Assembly: GCA_963835465.1 (NCBI GenBank)
Contig: CAWIFR010000004.1
Location: 124,001-188,000 of the forward strand
Length of the DNA: 64,000 nucleotides
Source of the DNA: Bog-756 sp963835465
Lineage (GTDB): Bacteria > Actinomycetota > Acidimicrobiia > Acidimicrobiales > RAAP-2
Reading direction: 5' to 3'
The stretch's first letter is position 1. Each line of letters opens with the position of its first letter. The position numbers and the translations under genes were made by a program. The notes below the pieces were generated by a model that worked only from the letters and a program-made list of their open reading frames with translations, had not been told where the DNA came from and did not search any database. Of this stretch, positions 9,051 to 19,800 are shown piece after piece.

Positions 9051-9881
9051 TCAGGGTTCCGGCGATCCGACCGAGTCGAGCAGTGACCGGCCGGTCATCT
9101 CGAACATGGACTCGTCGTCCGACTGACGCCAGATGTCCAATAGGCCGATCGAGAGGGGATCACACCCGTACCGCATCGGGCCGTCGTCATCCAGGATGGC
9201 GTCGACGATGAGGGCGGCGGCCGTGGCCGGGGAAGCCACCATGGGATCGGCGTTCTCCTCCCGGAGCTGGGCGGCGCGCTCGGCCATGGGGCGGTAGCGG
9301 TCGAAGCGAGCTGCTGCCGCCTCCCCCTTGCTCAGCCGGAACATGTCGGTGTCGATGGGCCCGGGGAGGATCTCGACCACGCGGATCCCCGCGGGGGCCA
9401 CCTCCACCCGCAGCGAGTCCCCGAAGGCCGACACCGCCGCCTTGGTGGCGCGGTAGGCGGAGTAGAACGGGACGCTGGCGAAGATGGAGGACGAGCCGAC
9501 GTTGCAGACCACCCCGGGACGGTTCGTCCGCAACAGGGGAATGGCGGCGATGGTGGTCGACACCAGACCCAGCACGTTGGTCTCGAACAGGGCTCGCCAG
9601 TCGTCGAGGTCGCTGTGTTCGACGGGAAGGTAGTCCGAGTCCACCCCGGCGTTGTTGACCAGCACCCGCAGGTCGTCGGGGAGGGCGTAGGTGGCCGGGT
9701 CGGTGACGTCCATATGCGCCACGGTGATCCGTCCCGAGGTGGCATCGGGCAGATCGGCGCCGGCGGCCGGGTCCCGCATGGTGGCCACCGTGGCGAAGCC
9801 CCGGTCGGCGAGCTCGATGGCCACCGCCCGGCCGATCCCGCGACTGGCTCCGGTGACCAGGGCGCTCCCGTTGATGTCCAC
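9051..9881 (-). CDS. Short-chain dehydrogenase/reductase
   Basis: 276 residues from GTG 9881, preceded by GGAGAC; a longer in-frame extension to 9935 is not conserved-looking. Classical SDR features are TGASRGIG (cofactor loop), NNAGVDSD, the catalytic Ser in GSSSIFAS, and YRATK with the catalytic Tyr and Lys. The family oxidises or reduces alcohols and ketones with NAD(P)(H). It lies between an acyl-CoA ligase and a hydroxyacid dehydrogenase, which suggests acid or lipid catabolism. Confidence 0.88.
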   Translation of the reverse strand: MDINGSALVTGASRGIGRAVAIELADRGFATVATMRDPAAGADLPDATSGRITVAHMDVTDPATYALPDDLRVLVNNAGVDSDYLPVEHSDLDDWRALFETNVLGLVSTTIAAIPLLRTNRPGVVCNVGSSSIFASVPFYSAYRATKAAVSAFGDSLRVEVAPAGIRVVEILPGPIDTDMFRLSKGEAAAARFDRYRPMAERAAQLREENADPMVASPATAAALIVDAILDDDGPMRYGCDPLSIGLLDIWRQSDDESMFEMTGRSLLDSVGSPEP

Positions 9882-10026
9882 TGGGTGTCTCCTTCGTTGT
9901 CGGGTGGGTGTGCCGACGCCCACCGATCCGATCACTCGTCCCGGCGGGACCGCGGGCGTGTTCGAGCCGCCAGTCTGTCAAAGAACCCCGAACCACCCAC
10001 GAGGGCGGCTCGGACGCGACGAGCGG

Positions 10027-11728
10027 TCAGCGCCCGATGAGGGCACTCCGGCCGTTGGTGGCGAACTCTCGGACCATCGCCTCGACGTCGGCCGGGGTCA
10101 GCGGCACGTAGCGGTCGCTCCGCTCCACCCGTTGCCAGACCGGATCGTCGGTCTCCCACCGCTGCGTCCGGAGCGGCTTCTTGTCCGTCTTGTCGGTGGC
10201 CGTGACCGGCAGGGCGGACACCACCCGCACGAAGCGAGGCGCCCACTTGGTGCCTAGGTCCTCCTGGGCGGCCAAGAAGGCGGTGAAGGCGTCGGGGTCG
10301 AACTCCGTCCCGGTTTCGAGCTCGAGGGCGGCCATGACCTGGTCTCCCGTGCTGGTGTCAGGCACGGGGTAGACGGCCACCCCGCTCGTCCCCTCGAACC
10401 GGGCCAGGATCCGTTCCACCGGGGCGGCGGCGAAGTTCTCGCTGTCCACCCGCAACCAATCACCGGTGCGCCCGGCGAAGTAGAAGATCCCATCCTCATC
10501 CCGGTAGGCCAGGTCGCCTGACCAGTACCAGCCGTTGCGGGTGCGCTCGGCGTCGGCCTCGGGGTTGTTGTAGTAGCCCTCGAAGTTGGCCCGGGCCTGG
10601 CGGCCCACCAGCTCGCCGATGCAGGCCTCGGCGTTGGTCAGCCGGCCGTGCTCGTCGAAGACGGCCAGGGGCAGCTCCACTCCGCTCTCCGGGTCGACCA
10701 CGGCCACGTCGTCTCGCGAGCTGGCCCGGCCCAGGGCCCCGGGTCGGGGCTCGGGCACCGGCATCAGCACGATGGCGTTCTCGCTCGACCCGTAACCCTC
10801 GATCAGGGGGACGCCGAACCGCTCGGTGAAGGCCGCCTTGTCCTGGGCCGAGGTCTCGGGGCCCAGGACGTAGCGGAGCCGATGGTCCCGGTCGTGCTCG
10901 GTGGCCGGCGTGGCCACGATGTGGGCGATGGCCCGGCCCACGCTGTTGAAGAAGGTGGCCCCGCACTCCCGCACGTCGGGCAGGAAGTTGGAGGCCGAGA
11001 ACTTGCGGCGCAGGGCGAGGGTGGCCCCGCTGGCCAGGGCGGGCAGCACGGCGGCGGACAGGGCGTTGCCGTGGAAGAGGGGCATCGCCGAGTAGAGGAC
11101 GTCCTCGGTGCCGAAGCCCACCCGCGCGCGCGGCCCGGGCCGCCCGCCCCTGGGTCATCCGGACCGCCTTGGGCCCGCCGGTCGAGCCGGAGGTGAAGAT
11201 GAGGAGGTAGAGCTGGTCCGGCGTGGGCTGGGGCAGGGCCGGTCGGGCCTCGTCCCCGGTGGGCGAGAGTCCTTCCAGCCGGTGGGTGTAGGTGTCGTCG
11301 TCCACCACCAGGAGGCGGTCGGGTCCAAGGCCCAGGTCCAGCTGGTCGACCAGTCCCACCTGGGCCGAGTCGGTGACGAGCAGCTGGCAGTCGGCCCGGC
11401 GGATGTCCGTCGCCAGCTCGGCCCCGCGGCGGGTGGGGTTGATGCCGACGATCACCGCGCCGGCCAGGGCCGCCCCGGCCAGGAGGAACAGGTACTCGGG
11501 GGTGTTCTCCAACAGGACGCCCACGTGGAAGGGGCCGTCCTCCCGCAGGGAAAGGAGCAGCTCGGCCCGCAGCTCGGCCTCCGCCACCACCTCCCGCCAG
11601 GTCCAGGACCTCCCCTCGAACAGGAGCCCGGTGCTGTCGTCCTGCTCCCGCAGCCGGACCAGCTGGGCGGCCGTGGTCACCGTGCCCGCCGCCGGGGGCC
11701 CCGTCTGGCTGCTGGTCGGCTTATTCAC
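10027..11728 (-). CDS. FadD17-like acyl-CoA synthetase, one frameshift
   Basis: GTG 11728 overlaps the stop of the APH-fold gene (GTGA). The N-terminal part carries the adenylate-forming P-loop-like motif IFTSGSTGGPKAV. The frame breaks near 11130 inside an alternating C/G run. The second frame supplies YGSSENAIVL, the GWYWSGDLAYRDEDG hinge-region motif and GRTGDWLRVDSENF, as in very-long-chain FadD17-type ligases. It should activate a carboxylic acid to its CoA ester using ATP. The short C-terminus carries LPVTATDKTDKKPL, whose Lys fits the catalytic lysine region. Confidence 0.8.
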
Positions 11729-12747
11729 GTCAGCCTCTCGGTCAGGAGGTCGAGGACGGGGTTGTCCTCGATGGGCAGCATCAACGGCTCGCCGGCGTCA
11801 CGGCGCAGGACGCTGATGCGGGTCATGATGGCGGTGCTCCGCACCATGGCCAGGGTCTCATACCAGGAGAGGTCACGGATCGGGCGCCCGCTCAACTCCT
11901 CGAAGCGGGCCACGGTCCCGTCCCGGTCGGGGAATCCCTCGGCTCTCGTGCCGAACATCCGGTGCATGGTGAAGTCGAGGCTGGTGAACCAGGCCAGGTC
12001 GTGCTCGGGCGCTCCGACCGAGGTCATGTCCCAGTCGAGCACGGCCAGGGCCCGGCCGTCGTCGTCGAGCACCGTGTTCTCGAACCGGACGTCGCCCCAC
12101 AGCAGTGCCGGGGCCGGCTCGTCGGTCGGTCGGTGCTCCCGGCACCAGGCCAGGGCCTCGGCGAGGGCAGGGACTGGCTGGCCGTGCGTCGACCACGAGA
12201 GGTACTCCTCCCAGAAGTCGAGCTCAGCCCCATTGTCCCGTCGGGAAACGGCGGGGGCCGTGTCGGGGTCAGCCCGGTGGATGGTGGCCAGGGTGGCGAG
12301 AAAGCCGTCGTAGACGTGGGCACGCCGGTCCCGGTCCAGCCCGGTCAGCCACGGGTCGCGGTGGGCCAGGGCTCCGACGATGTGCCCTTCGACCCTGGGC
12401 ATGACGATGAACGGCGCTCCCAGCCAGGTGGGATCGATTTCGAGGACGGGATCGGCCACCGGGACCCCGACCGCCGAGGCGGCCATCTGGGCCTGCCACT
12501 GGGGGACGACGTCGTACTCGGCGAAGGAGGCCGCCTCCGACGGCGCCATCCGAACCACCAGGTGGTCGACGCGGGATCCCTGGTCGTCGGTCCAGGTGAC
12601 CTCGGCGAAGAGGGTCTCGGACGAGTAGCCGGTACTCGGGCGGGACAGGCTTCGGACCGCCGCTTCCCCCGGCCCCCGGTGATGCACCACCCAACGGGCC
12701 AGCCCTCCGGCCAGTGCGGCGTCTTCCTCTTCGCGTGTGGCGGCCAT
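11725..12747 (-). CDS. APH-fold phosphotransferase (ACAD10-like)
   Basis: 340 residues. The fold is the aminoglycoside phosphotransferase/choline kinase type: GYSSETLFAEV is the nucleotide loop, LLWGDVRFENTVLDDDG the catalytic loop (W-G-D replaces the usual H-G-D) and VLDWDM the metal-binding motif. Members of this group often sit next to acyl-CoA dehydrogenases or ligases and are thought to phosphorylate hydroxyacyl substrates. The 4-bp overlap with the acyl-CoA ligase fits that role. Antibiotic resistance is unlikely. Confidence 0.82.
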   Translation of the reverse strand: MAATREEEDAALAGGLARWVVHHRGPGEAAVRSLSRPSTGYSSETLFAEVTWTDDQGSRVDHLVVRMAPSEAASFAEYDVVPQWQAQMAASAVGVPVADPVLEIDPTWLGAPFIVMPRVEGHIVGALAHRDPWLTGLDRDRRAHVYDGFLATLATIHRADPDTAPAVSRRDNGAELDFWEEYLSWSTHGQPVPALAEALAWCREHRPTDEPAPALLWGDVRFENTVLDDDGRALAVLDWDMTSVGAPEHDLAWFTSLDFTMHRMFGTRAEGFPDRDGTVARFEELSGRPIRDLSWYETLAMVRSTAIMTRISVLRRDAGEPLMLPIEDNPVLDLLTERLT

Positions 12748-12854
12748 CGGCTCCCAGGGTCCCCTTCCGTGTCCGACGACAGCCCGGACGGGGGTGATGG
12801 TACCGGCGGCGGGCGGTCGGAGGGAGGGACGCAGCGGGGCGGGCGACGCTGCAG

Positions 12855-13502
12855 TCAGCGAACGCGGGCTGGGAGCGAGAAACGCTCACGGATGGCGTCC
12901 TGCACCTCGTCCACCGGCCGGGTCGCGTCCACGGTGGCCACGAACTCCTTGCGCTCGAAGATCTCGATGAGCGGCTTGGTCTCCTCGTGGTAGGCGGCCA
13001 ACCGGATGGCCAGCGCCTCGGGATTGTCGTCGGCCCGGGCCTCGAGGGCCCCCCCGCAGACGTCGCACACGTCGGCGAGCCGGGGCCGGTGGGCCATCAG
13101 GTTGTAGTCGAGTCCGCACTTGGAGCAGAGCCGACGGGCCAGCACCCGACGGGTCACCTCCTCATCGGGAAGGGAGAGGTTGATCACCCCGTCGATGTCG
13201 TAGGCCTCGAGGAAGAACTCGGCCTGCCTCGCATTGCGGGGGAACCCGTCGATGATGAAGCCGTAGTTCCAGTCGTGCTCAGCCAGCCGGGTACCCACCA
13301 CTGATTCGACCAGGTCGTCGTCGACCAGATGACCGGCGGCCATGGTCCGCTTGACCTGGGCACCGAGCTTCGTATGATGCTGCACGTTCCATCGGAAGAT
13401 GTCCCCCACACTGATGTGCTCGAGCCCGAGGTCCTCGGCCAACAGCTTGGCCTGTGTGCCCTTGCCACTGCCCTGGATGCCCATGATGATGAATTTGCGC
13501 AC
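12855..13502 (-). CDS. adk: Adenylate kinase
   Basis: 215 residues from GTG 13502. Motifs in order: P-loop GIQGSGKGTQ (residues 8-17), the AMP-binding region (SVGDIFRW), the FIIDGFPRN motif near 83, and a LID domain with a zinc site formed by CSKC and CDVC. It catalyses AMP + ATP to 2 ADP in the cytosol. It lies 44 bp downstream of PPK2 rather than in the usual secY ribosomal-protein context, so this may be an accessory copy tied to polyphosphate metabolism. Confidence 0.93.
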   Translation of the reverse strand: MRKFIIMGIQGSGKGTQAKLLAEDLGLEHISVGDIFRWNVQHHTKLGAQVKRTMAAGHLVDDDLVESVVGTRLAEHDWNYGFIIDGFPRNARQAEFFLEAYDIDGVINLSLPDEEVTRRVLARRLCSKCGLDYNLMAHRPRLADVCDVCGGALEARADDNPEALAIRLAAYHEETKPLIEIFERKEFVATVDATRPVDEVQDAIRERFSLPARVR

Positions 13503-13546
13503 GGCTCTCCTTAGTCAGCGTCCACGCACCGACGGAGGTGTCGGGC

Positions 13547-14423
13547 TCACTTGACGACGTAGCGCGTAGGCACCCACGACTGGCTGTCGATGGGCGGACG
13601 CTCGTAGTTGCGCTGCTGACGGGGAGGCAGCGCCACCTCCTCATGGGGCACGGCATCGTAGGGCACCACATCGAGTAGGTGACTGATGACGTTCAGTCGG
13701 GCGGCCTTCTTGTTGTCGGCATCCACCACGTACCAGGGCGCTTCCCGGATGTCGGTGTAGGAAAACATCTCGTCCTTGGCCTCGGCGTAGTCGACCCACC
13801 GGGCCCGGGCTTCGAGGTCCATCGGGCTCAGCTTCCACCGTTTGCCCGGGTTGTTGATCCGTTCGGTGAACCGTCGCTCCTGCTCCTCGTCGCTGAGGGA
13901 GAGCCAGTACTTGACCAGGATGATCCCCGAGCGAACCAGGGCCCGCTCGATCTGTGGACAGGTTCGGAAGAACTCGATGTGCTCCTCCTCAGTGCAGAAC
14001 TCCATGACCTTCTCCACACCGGCCCGGTTGTACCAGCTGCGATCGAACAGGACGATCTCACCGGCGGCGCGGAAGGTGGGCGATGGCGCGCTGGAAGTAC
14101 CATTGGGACCGCTCCCGTTCCGACGGGGTGCCGCGCGCGACGACCCGGCAGTAGCGGGCGTTGAGCCGCTCCATGATCCGCTTGATGGTCCCGCCCTTGC
14201 CCGCGGTGTCCCGGCCCTCGAAGATGACCATCACCCGCAGGCCCTGGTGGACCACCCACTCCTGGAGGCGGACCAGCTCGGTCTGGAGACGCGCCAGCTC
14301 CTTCTCGTAGTCGGCCTTGCTCACCACGGTGGGGGAGCTGCCCGTCACAATCTGGAGGCCCTCGTCAGGCGCGTGACCATCCAGCGCGTCCGCCTGCTCT
14401 GGTTTCAAAGGACTCGTCGCCAC
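13547..14423 (-). CDS. ppk2: Polyphosphate kinase 2, one frameshift
   Basis: The N-terminal segment (14423 to about 14070) carries the Walker A motif GRDTAGKGGTIKR and an R-Y-C-R-V-V stretch. The second frame supplies the Walker B region VLFDRSWYNRAGVE and WLSLSDEEQERRF, then the PPK2 end with WYVVDADNKKAARLN. A single missing base near 14070 separates them. The enzyme transfers phosphate between polyphosphate and nucleotides in the cytosol; sequence alone does not fix the ADP or AMP preference. The adenylate kinase gene follows. Confidence 0.87.
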
Positions 14424-14491
14424 GTAGAGGTGATGGTAGCGGTCCCGATTGGGATCCTGGTTGCCGGAGCGTTAACCCGGCCCCGGCCCGC

Positions 14492-15274
14492 TCAGCAGGT
14501 CGACGAGTAGCCAGAGGTCCCCGTGCCGTCCTCGGGGCTGTCGACCTCGCCGCCGGCCCCCGACCGGAGAACGGCCCCGAGGTGCACCACGTACCATTCG
14601 CCGCGCCACGAGATCATCGAGGCGATGCCGAACGACCGGACCTGGCCGCCCACCGAGTAGACGATCCGGGCGTTGGGGAGCTCGTAGTAGCCGACCGTAT
14701 TCGAACAGACACCGGCCGGCACCCAGTGGGCGAAGCCGGCATCCGCGTTCACCCCGACCAGGGTGGCGGTGGCGGGGTCGGCGCCGAGCACGTCGTGGGC
14801 CGCCACGAGATCCTCCCCGAACTCGGCGAGGAGCCGGTCGGTGTAGTCGGCTGAGGGATCGCCGACCGTCTTCAGGGCCCGGTAGGCCGACTGGGGGAAG
14901 AAGGCGGGGAGCGCCGGCTGGGTGGCCCCGTCCGCCACCCCGGCCCACAGGGCGTTCATCCGGGCGGTGAACGTGGGGTCGGTGGTTGAGGGGAAGGCCG
15001 CAGTCTGGGGTAGGGAGCCGGGATCCTCCGTGGTCGTGGTCGGGGGCTCCGTGGTCGTGGTGGTGGGAGGCGTAGTGCTCGTCGTGGAATGCTCGACGGC
15101 AGGGCTGGGAGGCGCGGCCGATGTCCCCGGGATGGCCCGGGTGATGACCAGCGCGGCGGCCCCGCCGAGCACCATCACCAGGATGACCACCCCGGCCCGC
15201 CGGCCCGTCCGGCGCGGTCGGGACGGGGCCGTCCGGGTCCGGGATGTCGGCGTGGGGTGGGAGCCGTCCGTCAT
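14492..15274 (-). CDS. Single-pass membrane or secreted protein with Thr/Pro linker
   Basis: 260 residues from ATG 15274; no clear ribosome site is seen. A basic N-terminus precedes one transmembrane segment (AGVVILVMVLGGAAALVITRA, about residues 28-48), followed by a low-complexity Thr/Pro/Glu linker (residues 60-90) and an extracytoplasmic domain of about 170 residues ending in a Cys. The domain has WISWRGEWYVVHL-like strands but I recognise no family. It lies upstream of ppk2 on the same strand. Confidence 0.65.
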   Translation of the reverse strand: MTDGSHPTPTSRTRTAPSRPRRTGRRAGVVILVMVLGGAAALVITRAIPGTSAAPPSPAVEHSTTSTTPPTTTTTEPPTTTTEDPGSLPQTAAFPSTTDPTFTARMNALWAGVADGATQPALPAFFPQSAYRALKTVGDPSADYTDRLLAEFGEDLVAAHDVLGADPATATLVGVNADAGFAHWVPAGVCSNTVGYYELPNARIVYSVGGQVRSFGIASMISWRGEWYVVHLGAVLRSGAGGEVDSPEDGTGTSGYSSTC

Positions 15275-15395
15275 CGGAGGGAATGGTAGGGCTCCGCCGC
15301 CGGTGGGCCCAAGGCTCCCGGCCCGGACGCGGGGTGACGTGCCATCATGGCCCCCCGGCCGGGGCCGGGGGTGGTGATCACACGAAGGGAGTCCG

Positions 15396-15818
15396 GTGAG
15401 CGCAGAGGCCAACAAGCAGCGGGTGCAGGCGTTCTGGGGGGCGCTGTACGAACGGGATTGGGACGCCATCGGACGGTTCTTCGGCCCCGCCAGTGAGTAC
15501 ACCGACGTACCCTCCCCCGATGATGACGTGGCCCGGGGACCGGAGCTCATCGTGGCCCGGCTCCGACTCGGCCTCGAGCAGATCGCCGGCTACGAGCACC
15601 ATCTGCGGCTGATGGTGGCCGAGGGCGACACCGTGGTGACCGAGCACGCCGAGACCTGGCACTGGCACACCGGCGAGGAGGTCACCCTCCCGTTCGTCTC
15701 GGTCCACGAACTCCGCGACGGGACCATCGTTCGGTGGTGGGACTACTGGGACCTGCAGACCCTGATGAACGCCGCCCCGGCTTGGTGGATCGAGCACATC
15801 ATGCAGGGGTACACCTGA
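15396..15818 (+). CDS. SnoaL/NTF2-fold protein (limonene-epoxide-hydrolase-like)
   Basis: 140 residues from GTG 15396. The N-terminal helix KQRVQAFWGALYERDWDAI and strand pattern EHAETWHWHTGEEVTLPFVSVHEL fit the cone-shaped NTF2-like fold. It ends with DGTIVRWWDYWDLQTLM, typical of limonene-1,2-epoxide hydrolase relatives and SnoaL-like cyclases. A pocket with Asp/Trp residues is likely, but the substrate is unknown. It is a lone plus-strand gene between minus-strand neighbours. Confidence 0.75.
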   Translation: MSAEANKQRVQAFWGALYERDWDAIGRFFGPASEYTDVPSPDDDVARGPELIVARLRLGLEQIAGYEHHLRLMVAEGDTVVTEHAETWHWHTGEEVTLPFVSVHELRDGTIVRWWDYWDLQTLMNAAPAWWIEHIMQGYT

Positions 15819-15867
15819 CCCTCGGAAGCGGAGGCCGCCGCCGACCCACCGGTCGGGCGTGGGGCGC

Positions 15868-16711
15868 TCAGCTCTCGAAGCCGTAGACGCCCGCGGCGTA
15901 CTCGTCGACCTGCTCCTCGGGCAGCCGCAGCCGGATGGCCTTGTAGTAGACAACAAGGCTCCAGCCCGCCACCAGCACCATGTCCCAGTCGAAGGGGATG
16001 TTCATCCTCCCGCCCTGGAACTGGCCCAGGTAGGAGATGAGGGTCAGCCCGCCGAGGTAGGGCCACAGCCAGATGGCCGCGGCCCAGTCCAACGGCGAGT
16101 GGATGGGGTTGGCGTGGGTGACCCGGGAGATGCCCATCAGTACGTAGCCCAGCACGACCGCCACGATCAGCTTCCAGACGACCTCCCATCCGCTCCAGTA
16201 GGTGATCAGGCTGGCGGCGACGAACGAGGCCAGGGCGAGGACTTGGGCCCACGGGAGTCGGTAGGGGCGCTCGGCATCGGGCTTCTGGTGGCGAAGGGCC
16301 CCGAGGGCCAGGGCGCGGGCATACAGGAGCACGGTGGCCGAGGTGCTGAAGCCCACCTGCTTCTGCCATCGCGGGAAGGGCAGGCACAGCAGCAGTCCCA
16401 TCAGGAAGGTGAAGATGAGGCCGAAGATGGCACATTGGCCTTCTTGGTGGTCCTCTCGAAGATGGACTGCGCATCCCGCCCAACTCGGCGTGGGCCAGGG
16501 CCACCAGAATGACGGCCAGCGATCCGATCAGCCAGGCGATGATGGCTGCCGGCCCACCGATGATGGCGCACACCAGAGCGCCGAACAGCCACCCCGAGCC
16601 GATGATCGAGCCTTCGGAGGTGAACAGGAGTCCCAGGAATCCGACGTCGCGGGTCAGGCCACCGCCCACGCTCAGGCCCGTCGAGGAAGAGGTCACCGTT
16701 CCCTCGGTCAT
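15868..16711 (-). pseudogene. APC amino-acid permease missing its middle, plus frame changes
   Basis: ATG 16711 opens a normal APC N-terminus (GFLGLLFTSEGSIIGSGWLFG) through two membrane helices to AHAELGGM. The next readable segment is QSIFERTTKKANVP, then IFGLIFTFLMGLLLCLPFPRW and a normal C-terminus to 15868. In full-length relatives these parts are separated by roughly 250 residues (helices 3 to 8). Two single-base frame changes lie near 16440-16475. As it stands it cannot make a transporter. It may be a genuine deletion or an assembly collapse. Confidence 0.75.
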
Positions 16712-16852
16712 GGACCACCCTTCGTGCGGTCGGGATCGAGTGCTTGGCTCCGCCGGTGACCCCGCCGGTCGACGGTGGAAGGAAGCCACCCGACCCCTCT
16801 GGGGTGCTCAAGGATTAGACCGGCGACGCACCGTCACGCTGACCAGGCCCGA

Positions 16853-19800
16853 TTACGTGGCCACCGTATGGCTGGCCGACTCACCGCCGCTCGTGTCGGC
16901 GTAGGGAGCGACGTCAACCCCGAGCAGGTCCGGCGTCCAGACCACCCCCAGCCGGGTGAGCGTGGCCGCGGCGGCGTCGCGCCGCTCGGACCGCTCCTGC
17001 TCGCTGGCGTCCGGCAGCACGTCGGCCAGGACCCGGAGGGTGAGTGCCTCCTCGTACTGGGCTCCACGGGTCCGAGCCGCGTGGATGCTCTGCTCGAGGG
17101 CAGCCACCGCCGCGTCCCTCGTTCCCGATCGGGCCAGCACGGCGCCCCGGACCCGCTGGATGAGGGGGATCTGGGCCGGTACGCCGCCGAGGCCGCGGGC
17201 CTGGGCCTGGGCCTCCTCGGCCAGGGTCAAGGCCCTTTCGGGATGCCCGGCCAGCAACAGGCACTCGGCCATCCGGGCGGTGGCCTCGAGCGCATCGGCC
17301 TGGCTCCCGATATCCCGGAACTCGACGATGGCCTCCTCGAAGAGGGCCAGCGCCTCGTCGAAGCGGCCTCTCCCAGCCGCCGCCCGGGCCAGCTTGCCGA
17401 TGACATCGGCCACCCCGGACCGATAGCCAGCGGCCCGCCAAGCCCGCGAGACCTTCCGGAACTGCTCCTCGGCGAAGTCCAGCCGTCCCTGGTCGAGGGC
17501 GATCTCCCCGATGTTGAACACCTCAAATGCGGCGTTCACGTCGTTGCCGGTGCGGCGGTCCAACTCTTCACCCCGCTGGTAGAGCTCGAGGGCCTTTTCC
17601 CACTCGCCCCGGAAGTAGGCGAAGATCCCGAGGGCGTTGTACAACTTGGCCTGACCGGCCAGATCGTCGAGTGACTGGTAGATGGCCAGGGCCCGCTCGG
17701 AGTTCACCGGCTCGTCCAGCTTCCCCAGTTTCTCCTGGGCCCAGTCGATGACCCGGAGGGCCTCGGCCAGGGCGACCTGCTCGCCGGCGGCCTCGGCCTG
17801 CTCCACGGCCCGGGTGCACCAGGTGATGGCGCGGGACTGGTGCCCGGCCTCCTGGCAGAAGCGGCCGTACCAGCTGAGGAGCTCAGCTCGCTGCCGGTCG
17901 GCCTCCAGCCCCTCCACGTCTTCCAGCACCCGGAGCCCCTTGGTGATCCACCGCATGGCGTTGGCGTACCGGTCGAGCCAGCCCTGGACCCGCGCCAGCT
18001 TCAGCATCAGACGGGCCTCGGACACGGCATCGTGGTCGATGATCCGCCGGGCCGACCGGTAGGCCGCAGCCGCCTCGGCATAGCCCCCGGTCCGGTTGCG
18101 GGCGTCTCCGAGGGCCTCGTAGACGGGGGCCAGGTCACCAGCTCCCAGGTGGCCGAGTCGGCGCCCGGCCAGCAGGGCCCGTTCGTAGAGGTCGGCGGCT
18201 TCGAAGTTGGCGTAGACCGACTTCGCCCACTCGGCCGCTTCGAGCGCGTACGCAGAACGCCTCGGAGTAGCGCTGGGCGTGGAGGTAGTGGAACGAGAGG
18301 AGTTCGGGCTGCTCGTCGCGCCGCTGGGCGGTGGTGGCTACCAGGGAGTCCCCGGCCCGGTTGTGGAGTTGGCGCCGGAGCCGGAAGGTCAGTCCGTCGT
18401 AGGCGGCGTCACGCAGTAGCCGGTTGCGGAAGCGCAGCGTGCCGTCGTCGTCCCAGGTGACGAAGTCACCGAGCCGGTCCCAGGTTGGGTCGTCCCGGCC
18501 CGGGAGGTCGTCGACCACTTCCCGGGCCAGATCGAGCGGTGCGGACTGGCCGAGGACCGACAACCGTCGCAGGAGATGGCGGTCATCACTGGCCAGCCGG
18601 TCGATACGAGCGGCCACCACTTCTTCGACTGAGTCGGGGAGGGTGTCGATCGACGCGCCACCCATGGCCGCAGCCAGGAGCTCCCGAAGGAAGAGGGGAT
18701 TGCCGTCGGACCGCCGTACCAGCTGCCGTAGGTCATACGCGGACAGCGGGGCGTCCTGGGTGGCCAGCTCGGCCAAGGCCATGGCCTGGGTCTCGTGGAG
18801 TGGTCCGAGCTCGAGCTGGGTGGTCCCGGTCGGACCAACGAAACCCGTCTCCACGTCGCGCCGGGTCACACAGATGAGCCATGACGTGGCCCCCACCGAG
18901 GCGGCCAGCGCCCCGAACAGGTCGGCGGAAGCCTCGTCCATGAAGTGGGCATCCTCCACGGCCAACAACCCCGACTGCGGGAGGAGGTGGACGAGCAGCT
19001 CGAGCACCGCGTCGGCCAGGCGGGTCCGGCGGAACTCTTCTTCGAGCTCACGGGTCTCGGGCGTCTCCGGCAGGGCGAGATCGACGGCCCGAGCAATGAG
19101 GGGGGCCCACGGCAGGACGGCGGGAGCCCGCTCGGTGATCGTGGCCAAGAACAGCTGGGCGGTGGCCTCGTCCGACCCCTCGGCCGGGAGGTCGAGAAGG
19201 CTCCGGAGCAGCAGGCGGACGACGTGGTACGGGGTGGACGAGTCGTAGCGTTCGCAAACCGCGTACAGCTGGACCCGGTTGGCGGTGAGCTCGCGGAGGC
19301 GCTGGAGGAGCCGGGACTTCCCCACGCCGGCCTGCCCGACGATCTCGATGAACGTCCCCGTGCCGTCCGAGGACTTCCGGACCAGTCGGTCGAGGACCTC
19401 TACCTCGTTGTCCCGACCGACGAAGGGGAGGTCGCCGGTGAGGCCCACCCGCTGGACGCCACTGATGGCGCCCACGATGAGGGCCTGGACCGGCTTGGCC
19501 TTTCCCTTTACGAAGAACGGCTCCAGCTCCTCGGTGGTGAAGCTCGTCGGCGAACGGGCGAGGAGATCCGGTGTGGTCAGGATCTGTCCGGGCTCGGCTT
19601 TGGCCATCAGGCGGGCGGCCAGGTTCACGGCGTCACCCATCACGGTGAAGGTCCGCCGGTAGGGAGGCCCGACTTCTCCGACGAAGACCGAGCCCCGGTT
19701 CACCCCGATCCGCAGATCGAGCGGGGGTCCGGCGTCCATGATCTCCCGGACGGCGAGCAGCATTCGGTGCTCGTCGTCACCGGAGGTGGATGGGGCCCCG

